A program made the translations under genes and the position numbers. Shown here piece by piece: positions 1 through 6,339 of a DNA stretch of 13,018 nucleotides (positions within the stretch are counted from its first letter, which is position 1; the number at the start of each line of letters is the position of its first letter). This DNA is from Nitrososphaerales archaeon TH526 (GTDB taxonomy: Archaea; Thermoproteota; Nitrososphaeria; Nitrososphaerales; Nitrososphaeraceae). Location: assembly GCA_014523665.1 (NCBI GenBank), contig JAATVR010000618.1, forward strand, positions 1 to 13,018, written 5' to 3'. The notes below the pieces were generated by a model that saw only the letters and a program-made list of their open reading frames with translations, made no database searches and was not told the origin of the DNA.

Positions 1-238
1 GAATTCTGATTAATCTTTTTGACATTAACGTATAACACCACTGCAACATCTCTCTATGCCTCTTCTGGAAGTTGACAGGTATTATCTGCCAACTGTTGCT
101 GCTGCGTAAGGCCCAGATCTGATCTTCTGTTAACCTGCCGTAGTAGTCATGGTACTCTCCTATCCTTGCCTTCAACTCTCTTATCACTTCCGGATTTGCA
201 CCATCCACGTATATTTTCGTACAGTGGTGTCTGTGTAA
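1..238 (-). pseudogene. Terminase large subunit, C-terminal nuclease piece, cut by the window edge
   Basis: In the frame reading from 238 down to 1 there is no stop. The product contains KIYVDGANPEVIRELKARI, the second conserved Asp strand of the terminase nuclease. It continues through WQIIPVNFQKRHREML, where terminases usually match VSPV-F......M. No start codon precedes it, so it is expressed only if the frame break near 230-240 is corrected or is a sequencing artefact. The gene continues to the left of the window. Confidence 0.65.
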
Positions 239-845
239 GTTGCATGATATGATTGATAATGTAGTTCATCTGTGGCTTCTCAAAACTTTCAGCGTAGAAT
301 ACTTCTACCTTTCTGTTTCTGTGTTGAGTAATAACAATTGCAAACTTTGACGTCTCTCCCCATGCCACATCAATTCCCATACTTCTTCCTATCATCATGC
401 TAGTGGACCAGTCCATCATTTCCTGACCTTCTTGCTGCGTGCATATCGCTGCTTCTATATCTTGCGTGTGGAAGACGTTGCCAACCTTACCCAAGTATTT
501 GAGGTTGTATTCTCGTTCGAAAGAAGGAGATCTCTTTGCTTTCTCTATCTCTTCTCTCGTGTATATCTTGTCAAGTCCGTACGTGTAGTCTAAGAATAGG
601 CGTTTGTAGAGGCAAGTGTCTTCTTGTTCTCTTTCTATCTTTTCAAAGAGACCGTCTGGGGCATTCGGTGTTGACACCATGACGATCCAAGGATTACTTT
701 TGGCGATGTACCTCTCAGACACATCTCTAGCATCCTGTTGCTGTCCTGGTGGGAAGAAGTCTGCCTCATCTAACAGGATAAAGGATACAACTGGTAAACC
801 ACGCATCGCAGCCAAGTGATGAGTAGGCTTCGATATGGACTCCAT
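147..845 (-). CDS. Terminase large subunit, central piece (Walker B and start of nuclease)
   Basis: This is the longest open piece of the broken terminase. It shows Walker B with the catalytic Glu (FILLDEADFF, residues 22-31) and the coupling motif VSTPNAPDG (57-65). SFEREYNLKYLG (108-119) is the usual F-x-x-E-Y linker, and GIDVAWG (157-163) carries the first acidic residue of the RNase H-like nuclease. The last 30 or so residues, from TPLYENIRG onward, are frameshift nonsense. The correct continuation, CTKIYVDGANPEVIRELK, is read in the adjacent frame below position 230. The first few residues (MESISKP) are probably also out of the ancestral frame. Confidence 0.7.
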   Translation of the reverse strand: MESISKPTHHLAAMRGLPVVSFILLDEADFFPPGQQQDARDVSERYIAKSNPWIVMVSTPNAPDGLFEKIEREQEDTCLYKRLFLDYTYGLDKIYTREEIEKAKRSPSFEREYNLKYLGKVGNVFHTQDIEAAICTQQEGQEMMDWSTSMMIGRSMGIDVAWGETSKFAIVITQHRNRKVEVFYAESFEKPQMNYIINHIMQLTQTPLYENIRGWCKSGSDKRVEGKDRRVP

Positions 846-963
846 TTAGCTCAACAACTGTTTCCTTGCTATCAAAGGAAACTTGGCTATTGGTAAATAA
901 TTTCTTTATTCTGTCTATTAGTGTGATTGCGAGATCTATTCTCGGGCCGGTTACAATACACAT
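766..963 (-). pseudogene. Terminase large subunit, linker piece between Walker A and Walker B
   Basis: The reading CIVTGPRIDLAITLIDRI fits the strand after Walker A in terminases, where the protein often has a G-P/T-R signature. NGVHIEAY then leads towards the Walker B strand. After EAY the frame becomes nonsense (SSLGCDAWF), while the neighbouring frame gives HHLAAMRGLPVVSFILLDEAD. The frame break therefore lies at about 820-835. The ATG at 963 is internal to the ancestral gene and is probably not a real start. Confidence 0.5.
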
Positions 964-974
964 CTGTGTGCTAT

Positions 975-1325
975 TTAATCATTATTTCTCAAACAAAGCC
1001 AAGCCATATATCGAAGCATGAACTCTGTGATGCCAAGTCCAGTAGCTTTCTTTATCCAGACATGCTTAAGTTGATGCAGGATATCAAACAACATTCTCTC
1101 ATAATCAAATAATGGCTGATCTTGACCAGTTTTCATAGGTAGTCCAATAATATGATTGAAGCAACAAAAACCGTTTGTTATAATGTCTGTTTTTTTATGT
1201 TGTTCAATATTCCATATCCAGAATGGCTTATTCGTTAGTGTGTTAGAAAATAGTATTGTTTGTTGATGCAGTCCATGTGGTTGGCTGCTGCCTATTATGA
1301 CCTTCATAAGCTCTTTGAATGTCAT
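975..1325 (-). CDS. Terminase large subunit, N-terminal ATPase piece
   Basis: This is a 116-codon piece with an aromatic stretch near residues 35-40 (FWIWNIEQH), typical of the adenine-binding entry of viral terminases. A Walker A-like loop with the pattern K-x-T-G-L-G-x-T lies at about 92-100. The frame stops at a TAA (984-986) directly after LRNND, and the next piece resumes in another frame as LNSTQMCIVTG, so one missing base explains the stop. The first ATG (1325) overlaps the upstream gene by 83 bases. The ATG at residue 7 is an alternative start. On its own it cannot make a working motor. Confidence 0.6.
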   Translation of the reverse strand: MTFKELMKVIIGSSQPHGLHQQTILFSNTLTNKPFWIWNIEQHKKTDIITNGFCCFNHIIGLPMKTGQDQPLFDYERMLFDILHQLKHVWIKKATGLGITEFMLRYMAWLCLRNND

Positions 1326-1806
1326 TTACTCCATCCTTATCCAGAGTAACATGGTATTGGGCATTATATTTTTCTGTTTTTGCTGCCACTGTATGAGAAG
1401 ATACAAATCTCATGGCATCATTTACTACCGTAGCATTGGTAAGTAATTCTAATTTCATTGCATAACATTCTTTTGCTAACATCAATGCCTTTATCTTCTC
1501 AATTCTACTATCATTTGCTTGTTGTGAAACGCTCCACGCCTCTTTCAGTATGCTATTTAATCCAACTAGGCACTTATTGTACTCTTCAGGAAGTGTTTCA
1601 TCAACATACTTCTTGATGTTTTCTTTGACTTGCTGTCTAAGATACATTAAATCTCTATTTACAGTGCCTATGCCTATCTTCAGATAACTTGCTATCTCTC
1701 TTTGATTATATTCTTTACTGCTAAGTTCCTGAACCTTGTCTCTTCTCCAACGTATCTGCTCCTGCCGATATCTACGCTGTTCCATTTCTAGGTTCAATAA
1801 TTCCAT
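1243..1806 (-). CDS. Terminase small subunit-like HTH protein
   Basis: This is a 187-aa basic, mostly helical protein placed directly upstream of the terminase large subunit, the classic position of the small subunit that recognises the packaging site on viral DNA. Residues 24-58 read as a helix-turn-helix (KVQELSSKEYNQREIASYLK followed by IGIGTVNRDLMYLR). The middle (60-125) is a long helical, partly coiled-coil stretch, as in small terminases that assemble into rings. The tail (130-187) is rich in Thr, Gln and Asn. The ATG at 1806 is preceded by AACAGGAAAA, a weak ribosome-binding site. The ORF is intact, unlike its partner. The role is inferred from HTH plus position; a plain transcription regulator is the alternative. 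Confidence 0.6.
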   Translation of the reverse strand: MELLNLEMEQRRYRQEQIRWRRDKVQELSSKEYNQREIASYLKIGIGTVNRDLMYLRQQVKENIKKYVDETLPEEYNKCLVGLNSILKEAWSVSQQANDSRIEKIKALMLAKECYAMKLELLTNATVVNDAMRFVSSHTVAAKTEKYNAQYHVTLDKDGVNDIQRAYEGHNRQQPTTWTASTNNTIF

Positions 1807-1867
1807 TTTTCCTGTTGCGAATGATCGGCATGCTCCACTTCTACGCTCGAAATATTATCATTAATTG

Positions 1868-1875
1868 CTTTTATG
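1868..1875 (-). promoter_or_regulatory. Possible TATA box for the terminase module
   Basis: On the minus strand this reads CATAAAAG, preceded by an AT-rich stretch. Transcription would start near 1845, about 40 bases before the ATG at 1806. It lies downstream of the terminator-like hairpin at 1954-1991, so the packaging genes may have their own promoter. The match is weak. Confidence 0.3.
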
Positions 1876-1953
1876 CATATCCAATTTGAATAAACTTTTT
1901 CATGATCATGTGGATGATGTGAATATTGCTATATTACTTATCATTCGAAATAC

Positions 1954-1991
1954 AAAAAGGGTCTAAATTCGACAAATACTAGATTGGACCC
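1954..1991 (-). terminator. Hairpin followed by a T run, leftward
   Basis: On the minus strand GGGTCCAA (1991-1984) pairs with TTAGACCC (1966-1959), giving eight pairs including one G-T wobble around a 17-base loop. TTTTTG follows at once. Archaeal termination needs mainly the T run, and the hairpin adds support. It sits between the decayed remnants (2065-2634) and the terminase genes, so it could end the long leftward transcript from 6277. Confidence 0.5.
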
Positions 1992-2064
1992 AGCCAGCAG
2001 GTAGGAAGGCTTAGTCACTAACACTTATTTCCATTTGTTAAAATTATTTCTTATCAGCTTCTTC

Positions 2065-2263
2065 TCAGGTCTTCTCTATGATGTTTAACGTGTCAGGAAT
2101 AGCATATTCAGTAAAAGCAAGTATCCATAATATCCTCATGATATTTCTGATCGGCACGAGGCATATCTTTTTGAACCAACCGTTCATTACTTGAATTGCA
2201 AACCGGTAATCACGACTTTTTTTCAATGAAATTTCTTACCCTCTCCTTATCACTTGGACTGCA
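2065..2263 (-). pseudogene. Degenerate coding trace, unknown protein
   Basis: One minus-strand frame reads SPSDKERVRNFIEKKS, a stop, then ERLVQKDMPRADQKYHEDIM. A neighbouring frame takes over with ILAFTEYAIPDTLNIIEKT before a stop at 2065-2067. The residue mix is protein-like (charged helices, few rare residues) and the frames join around 2120-2135, as expected from a gene with a nonsense change and an indel. There is no start codon in a sensible place. It is not recognised, and chance cannot be excluded at this length. Confidence 0.3.
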
Positions 2264-2424
2264 TTTTGCTTATGAGAGATTAATATCCATCGTCAGAACC
2301 TAGAGAAGGAGAGGAACAAAAAATACGATTACTTCTCTACATAATCAATTTTCGCATTATCAAGTAATCCAGCATACTAGATTATAATTACTATAGCTGG
2401 CTATCACGACGCATTCCTTGTTTG

Positions 2425-2634
2425 TTAATTAAATATCTCCTTTGCATCATCTTCACCTTTTGCTATTAATTGAGTTATAGTCTCTTTAGTAAAATCGGCT
2501 ATTCTGGCTGAAATATCGTTTGCGTCATTTTTAAGTTCCACACGATATACATTTGTTAGTTTAAACTGACCTTTCAGAAGATCTTCATATCTACGGTTCT
2601 CGCGTACACTCAGCTGACTATTAGAGGTAAGAGT
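2425..2634 (-). pseudogene. 69-codon open frame without a start codon, gene remnant
   Basis: The frame reads SQLSVRENRRYEDLLKGQ, then FKLTNVYRVELKNDANDISA, then RIADFTKETITQLIAKGEDD and ends AKEIFN. The balanced charged composition and amphipathic helices look strongly like real protein. It has no ATG, GTG or TTG in frame and is preceded by a stop directly upstream. It overlaps the end of the methyltransferase-like gene by 14 bases. It could be the C-terminal end of a gene whose start was lost, or a continuation of the methyltransferase separated by a frameshift. The family is not recognised. Confidence 0.4.
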
Positions 2635-3307
2635 TTAGATTCCGGATATGATATTGTGTTTCCTTCTGGATTAATCTCTCCGTTATTGCATCAGTATTTT
2701 TTAAATATACGTGGATCGCCCTTGCTTCTTGATTTGGAATAATACTTAGAACAAGCCAGCCAATCCGAGTTGTTCCTTGTGGATGCCATTGCAAATTTAC
2801 GTCTCCCAAGAGTAAGAATAACAACCCTCCGGGCTTTGTTACTCTAGCACCTTCGGTCAACAATTTTGTCCACGATGGTAACTGGGTTCCATACATCTTC
2901 TCTGCAGTCCGTTTATTATATGGAGGATCACAATACCATCTTTCAAATCGGTTGGTCCAATCAACCGGCAGAGATTGACCATCTCCAATATGAATAGGAT
3001 CTCTGTCTGGGTTTATGTCAACTGTCATTAAGTTGGGCTTTTTCTTAACCCAGCCAGAACAAACCTCTATCTCTTCTCCACATGAGCTGCACTTACCAAA
3101 AATTTCTTCCAATATTTCTTTGTAGCCAAACGGATACTGACCATTCTTTCTACCACGGATTCGAATCTGACCTGAAACATATTGAGGGGAATTACTAGAA
3201 ACAAAGACTACACCTGTAGCATTATCTAGAAAAAATCCACCAGGGTATTTTGACTTTACTACATCTGGGGTCTTCTTGATAATATTATCTTTTATGAGAT
3301 CAACCAA
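2621..3307 (-). CDS. DNA methyltransferase-like protein with a Cys cluster
   Basis: This is a 228-aa protein with the catalytic signature of amino-methyltransferases, CDPPYN at residues 126-131. That motif flips and methylates adenine N6 or cytosine N4 in DNA. Before it lie VDINPDRDP (96-104), matching the acidic loop that binds the ribose of S-adenosylmethionine, and IGDGQSLPV (107-115), matching the next SAM contact. KPGG (158-161) and the strand LLFLLLG follow. The usual glycine-rich motif I (F-x-G-x-G) is absent where it should be. That place holds C73-x2-C76-x6-C83, a possible zinc knuckle. The start is TTG at 3307, the only usual start codon after the upstream stop. No restriction nuclease is adjacent, so it would act as a solitary viral methylase. 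SAM binding is uncertain, and it could be a degenerate enzyme. Confidence 0.6.
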   Translation of the reverse strand: MVDLIKDNIIKKTPDVVKSKYPGGFFLDNATGVVFVSSNSPQYVSGQIRIRGRKNGQYPFGYKEILEEIFGKCSSCGEEIEVCSGWVKKKPNLMTVDINPDRDPIHIGDGQSLPVDWTNRFERWYCDPPYNKRTAEKMYGTQLPSWTKLLTEGARVTKPGGLLFLLLGDVNLQWHPQGTTRIGWLVLSIIPNQEARAIHVYLKNTDAITERLIQKETQYHIRNLNSYL

Positions 3308-3418
3308 AATTGTATTAGCTTGTTACAGGTGTGTTACACTTGCCTCGTTACTGTATCATGGTAATGCCCAGTTATTCAATCATTCTAAACTAAAGAATTT
3401 GATCTAAGCTTCCATCAT

Positions 3419-4129
3419 CTACCTACGCTTTAGCGCAGCTAGTAGCCGTTCAATTACTTCTTGTGCAATCTTTGCTGAAAATTGGTTGGTCCTGAAGTTG
3501 TACTCAATCTTGACTGGTATAAGCTCGGAACCGATTTCGATCTGAGCATTTCCTTTTATGACGTTATTTCTTAGAGTATCAAACTCTTGATGCAGTTGAT
3601 TATACCTATTTTCCCACGGAGTTCCTTTTTCTGCATGAATCCTGATTAGCTCTACTTTTTCTCTTTGCAATTCTCCAATTTGTCTATCTTTTTTCATCAA
3701 GGCTTCAGGGATTACATTATTTGAGATATTTTCGATCTCTCTTTTAAGAGTTGTATTTTCGGCTTGTAGTTTAGCAAGATATTTACCAGCTTCATTTAGC
3801 TGCAAATTAGAATGATTGTCGGGATCGCTATGCTCTGGTTCGGTGTCCTGTTCCGACTTCGGAACACTTACTTTCGCTTTGTGACTAACTGAGCCTGCTT
3901 TCTGTTTAATCGGGTTTTTGCATTCTGGTGGTAGATAGGCATAGATTTGGGTTTTTTTGAACACAGTGATATTATCTAATAAGAGCTGTTTGGCCTCTTC
4001 AGGTGTCCGATTTTCTTGAATTGCGAGATTATAGGCTTTTAAGATTAGCTCCTTCGCATGACCAAATGTATAATTGATTTCCTTAATTAGATTCGCTAAT
4101 TTTGCTGAAGGTAGAGCTTTAGTTGTCAT
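3419..4129 (-). CDS. HTH / coiled-coil protein of the provirus, unknown function
   Basis: The ATG at 4129 lies inside the end of the upstream 419-aa gene, with an 11-base overlap, so the two are probably translated together. Residues 1-75 are helical and end in an HTH-like stretch, TPEEAKQLLLDNI followed by FKKTQIYAYLPPECK. This resembles small archaeal DNA-binding domains in which the last helix ends in Y-x-Y-L-P. Residues 80-108 are a polar linker, and 110-190 a coiled coil with heptad-like Leu/Ile. The last 45 residues form a small strand/helix domain with a basic end (ALKRR). DNA binding plus oligomerisation would suit replication control, partition or late gene regulation. None of these is shown by the sequence, and no named family was recognised. 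Confidence 0.55.
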   Translation of the reverse strand: MTTKALPSAKLANLIKEINYTFGHAKELILKAYNLAIQENRTPEEAKQLLLDNITVFKKTQIYAYLPPECKNPIKQKAGSVSHKAKVSVPKSEQDTEPEHSDPDNHSNLQLNEAGKYLAKLQAENTTLKREIENISNNVIPEALMKKDRQIGELQREKVELIRIHAEKGTPWENRYNQLHQEFDTLRNNVIKGNAQIEIGSELIPVKIEYNFRTNQFSAKIAQEVIERLLAALKRR

Positions 4130-5378
4130 CTACGTCAACATCTTTATCTATAGATCGAACATCTGTTTCAGCTCTTACCTGCTTCAAGATCTCACTATCG
4201 AAAATACCTGTGCCGCAAAATAGACTGTCAATCTTTCTATCAAGCTGCGCAATCCGCTTTTCCAGTCTTTTTACAGGGTTGAAGGCTTCGCTGACAGCTT
4301 CAGCTACACTTTTGCCTTTGGGGGTGACAGACTCCTCGACTCTGCACACTGTGTCCACTCCTTTGGTCTTGATGTAAATACGGAACAGATGGGACAGGTG
4401 CCTGACTTGGATACTCAGGCCTATGGGCTGCAGCATCCATCTTTCTATATGAACGTCCCTGTTGAGGTCGCATTGGGTGAGCTCCCAGTCCATTATGTTG
4501 GGAACAATTCTCTCATGCTTGTCTGCAATAAAGAGAACTAGTCTATCTCTTACCTGGACAAGAAACGCCATGAAGTTGTTAAGGTCAAATTCAGTTGCCA
4601 AGGGGAAGGGATTAGTGCTGCTCTCTGTCGATACGACGACCGTCCCATTTGCATAAAAGCGATACCTAACAAGAGTCCGACCAATAAGCTCTTCATGCTC
4701 CTTCCCCTTGTTACATGGATCCACAGGAAGGACAATCTCTTGGTAGTACTCAGGCTGAATCCTTACCTTGAAATGCATTTTGTGTATGTGCAATGGAACC
4801 TTAGGCAACAATGGCAGCACGTACCCCTCCAAAGTCTGAATGATCGCTGGATCTAGACCATGGTTGGAACCAATAGATCTTTTATCCAAGAGCTTATCTT
4901 GGAAAAGGGGTGGTCTAGAGAGCCCTACCCCTATGGCCCTTACTGGTATAATCCTATTCAAGATTTCGGACTTGAGACAAGTGGGATAATATTGCTGGGG
5001 TTTGCGGTTGTATGGGGTGAAAAGAATATTAGATCTAAGGCAATGTTTTAGCGTAGCTTGAGCCTGTTGTTTGTGTTTTGCTAGGCCATTTGAAAGCAAA
5101 TCCTTGAAGCAAATGCCTTGACCGTTCTGTCTGTATTTATTAATAGCTAAATTCTGTATACATTTTGATTTGGTATAGCGTCGGTGTGGTATGGGGTTGT
5201 TGTAGTGATTACCGTCACACTGTCCCAATACATCTGATGGTATATTTCGGTGATTGTCTATCGGTATATTTTCAGCGACATCTCTGCAGGTGTCAAGTTT
5301 GTTTTCAAAATAGTCTCCGCTCACAGTTCCGTTTGTTTCTTTCTTCAAGATCTTGTTCTTAATACCACTAATTTCCAT
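4119..5378 (-). CDS. 419-aa provirus protein with possible winged helix, unknown function
   Basis: This is the largest intact gene of the leftward train. Residues 1-70 are polar and poorly structured. Residues 72-138 resemble a winged helix: an alpha region, KHKQQAQATLKHCLRSNILF as recognition helix, then a Pro/Tyr-rich wing (TPYNRKPQQYY). The core (195-345) is rich in strands: HIHKMHFKVRI, RTLVRYRFYANGTVVVS, LVLFIADKHERIVPN, LFRIYIKT. The end carries a short heptad helix (KRLEKRIAQLDRKIDSL) and an acidic tail (DVDVDD). The ATG at 5378 is preceded by GATACGGGGA. Its size, its place in the early-type train and the overlap with a second DNA-binding-like gene would suit a replication or plasmid-like maintenance protein, but there is no P-loop or primase motif. 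Function unknown. Confidence 0.6.
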   Translation of the reverse strand: MEISGIKNKILKKETNGTVSGDYFENKLDTCRDVAENIPIDNHRNIPSDVLGQCDGNHYNNPIPHRRYTKSKCIQNLAINKYRQNGQGICFKDLLSNGLAKHKQQAQATLKHCLRSNILFTPYNRKPQQYYPTCLKSEILNRIIPVRAIGVGLSRPPLFQDKLLDKRSIGSNHGLDPAIIQTLEGYVLPLLPKVPLHIHKMHFKVRIQPEYYQEIVLPVDPCNKGKEHEELIGRTLVRYRFYANGTVVVSTESSTNPFPLATEFDLNNFMAFLVQVRDRLVLFIADKHERIVPNIMDWELTQCDLNRDVHIERWMLQPIGLSIQVRHLSHLFRIYIKTKGVDTVCRVEESVTPKGKSVAEAVSEAFNPVKRLEKRIAQLDRKIDSLFCGTGIFDSEILKQVRAETDVRSIDKDVDVDDN

Positions 5379-5437
5379 TCCCCGTATCGCCTCAGCGTTA
5401 GAGATGTTAGCGTGATTAGCTTGACCAGGTACCGTCC

Positions 5438-5917
5438 CTATTCCTTCGAAACGTATATCTGTTCACCGCAGTTCTTGCAGAACTGAGTCCGCTTGCCTCC
5501 CACTGGACCAGGATTAACTTTTCTGTTCTGTAGTAATTGTGGTATATCGAATTGGGACCATTCGGGGTCTGAACGCTTGATACAATTTTGATTCAACATT
5601 TGCAAGTGTGAGAAGAGGTTGGTGCCTTCTACCTTGATCATATGTTCAATATCTCTTTCGTCGTAATTGTATTCGAGTATCTCTGCTATAACCTCCTCTT
5701 CATCATCTCCACTAAAGGTAATACCATGCGTAGCTTCGGTACAGACGCGGCTACAGTCTTCTTGCATTTTTATAACCACATACATGTGCGACAATTTTTC
5801 ATCGGGTTGATCCTCATGAGAAGCTTTATGCAGTTTAGCAGAGTACTTCTGTATCAACATGCCACATTCTCGCCTTAGTTTTTGCAACACTTGATCGTAT
5901 CTTGTCTTCTCGTTCAT
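5438..5917 (-). CDS. 159-aa helical protein with terminal CxxC, unknown function
   Basis: The ATG overlaps the stop of the preceding 62-aa gene (ATGA), so the two are translationally coupled. Residues 1-60 are charged helices, 71-100 an acidic helical segment (DDEEEVIAEILEYNYDERDI), and 105-135 another helix. The tail ends FCKNCGEQIYVSKE, half of a zinc-ribbon knuckle (C147-x2-C150). The two other possible ligands in this protein, C55 and C59, are far away. It is not recognised. The tail resembles the zinc ribbons of archaeal proteins that touch nucleic acid, but with one knuckle only it may bind metal as a dimer or not at all. Confidence 0.5.
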   Translation of the reverse strand: MNEKTRYDQVLQKLRRECGMLIQKYSAKLHKASHEDQPDEKLSHMYVVIKMQEDCSRVCTEATHGITFSGDDEEEVIAEILEYNYDERDIEHMIKVEGTNLFSHLQMLNQNCIKRSDPEWSQFDIPQLLQNRKVNPGPVGGKRTQFCKNCGEQIYVSKE

Positions 5918-6102
5918 ATCTTTACTTCCTCTTTAAACTTGGGAACACAGTCTTTGCATAAGTGTAGGCAAACCGTTCCGTGCTGACCCGCCTGTACTGA
6001 AATCCATTTTGTCGCAGTCGCAGTACAGTTAAGGGCTTCACAAACATCTTCTTTATGAATCTTTAAGGGTAACGTTTTGTAGCTCATGTGTGGCATCAAC
6101 AT
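5914..6102 (-). CDS. Small Cys-rich protein, possible zinc binder
   Basis: This is a 62-aa protein with five cysteines: C21-x4-C26, then C45-x3-C49-x2-C52, with H41 and H47 near the second group. The spacing would allow one zinc site and suggests a small zinc-finger protein as often seen in archaeal viruses. The ATG at 6102 follows the upstream stop by one base, and its own stop overlaps the next ATG by ATGA, so it belongs to a tight operon. ATG at codon 3 or 6 would also serve; the latter gives MSYKTLPLK. Its function is unknown. Confidence 0.5.
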   Translation of the reverse strand: MLMPHMSYKTLPLKIHKEDVCEALNCTATATKWISVQAGQHGTVCLHLCKDCVPKFKEEVKI

Positions 6103-6103
6103 C

Positions 6104-6277
6104 CTATAAATTGCTAGATTCGTCTAATTGCGAGCTCTTCGACTTACTTTCAAAGGAATCATCATGTTGCTTAAGTAGTTTATATATTATTTCGTCGTAC
6201 GTTTGACCTTTCTTACCAATGTCTTTCAGACTCTCTCTGGTTGTACTTTTTACTAGTATGGTGCTATATGTTTCCAT
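6104..6277 (-). CDS. Small VapB/RHH-like protein, orphan antitoxin or regulator
   Basis: This is a 57-aa protein reading METYSTILVKSTTRESLKDI, then GKKGQTYDEIIYKLLKQ, then a Ser/Lys-rich tail. The N-terminal strand (TILVK), the T-R-E-x-L-K turn and the G-K-x-G-Q-T-Y-D-E-I-I-x-x-L-L helix are the known signature of small archaeal proteins often annotated as antitoxin-like (VapB or DUF7557 type). In these, the strand pairs in a dimer and binds operator DNA. No PIN or other toxin follows; the next gene is the Cys-rich 62-aa protein. It heads the leftward train and is close to the shared TATA box, so autoregulation of this promoter is a reasonable inference. The ATG at 6277 lies about 9 bases after the predicted transcription start. 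Confidence 0.6.
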   Translation of the reverse strand: METYSTILVKSTTRESLKDIGKKGQTYDEIIYKLLKQHDDSFESKSKSSQLDESSNL

Positions 6278-6308
6278 GAGATACTCTAAGCAGTTGTGTA
6301 AACATAAG

Positions 6309-6316
6309 TATAAGTA
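6309..6316. promoter_or_regulatory. Shared TATA box of two divergent provirus transcripts
   Basis: TATAAGTA on the plus strand reads TACTTATA on the minus strand. Measured 26-27 bases rightward from its centre, transcription would start at about 6339, on the TTG start of the winged-helix gene at 6340. Measured leftward, it would start at about 6286, nine bases before the ATG at 6277. The surrounding ATAAGTATAAGTATG is internally repetitive, so separate overlapping boxes are also possible. Confidence 0.45.
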
Positions 6317-6339
6317 TGTGTATTAGTATAGCCTAATTA

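Larger units (their letters stand above)
1..1325 (-). pseudogene. terL: Terminase large subunit, broken by three frameshifts, runs off the left edge
   Basis: The terminase large subunit is the packaging motor of tailed viruses: an ATPase that pumps DNA into the prohead, joined to an RNase H-fold nuclease that cuts the concatemer. All of its parts can be read here in the right order on the minus strand, but in shifting frames. The N-terminal part with the Walker A-like KKATGLGIT lies at 975-1325, a linker at 766-963, the Walker B part and first nuclease Asp at 147-845, and the rest of the nuclease at 1 to about 238. The joins need one base restored near 985 (GATTAAAT, probably once GATTTAAAT) and a one-base insertion or two-base loss near 820-835 and near 230-240. 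The 3' end lies outside the window. It follows the small-subunit-like gene directly. The family call is secure from motif order. Whether the breaks are real or sequencing errors cannot be told from this sequence alone. Confidence 0.85.
1807..2424. other. 618-base stretch without an intact gene
   Basis: No intact gene is visible on either strand. From left to right it holds the leader and possible promoter of the small terminase gene, a terminator-like hairpin (1954-1991), and a degenerate minus-strand coding trace (2065-2263). There is also an inverted repeat with widely separated arms, CTCTCCTT at 2241-2248 and AAGGAGAG at 2306-2313. It reads as a decayed gene slot within the provirus. Confidence 0.5.

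Noticed and set aside
1959..1991. tRNA-like look of the GGGTC...GACCC fold
   Set aside because: There are no D, anticodon and T arms and no GGTTCGA box; a single stem with a T run fits a terminator better.
2241..2313. CTCTCCTT / AAGGAGAG inverted repeat
   Set aside because: Arms of eight bases with a 57-base gap in biased sequence are likely to occur by chance, and no element lies between them.
5165..5486. Plus-strand frames opposite the start of the 419-aa gene
   Set aside because: They are rich in Cys, Phe and Ser, have no ribosome site and lie over a leftward operon with coupled genes.
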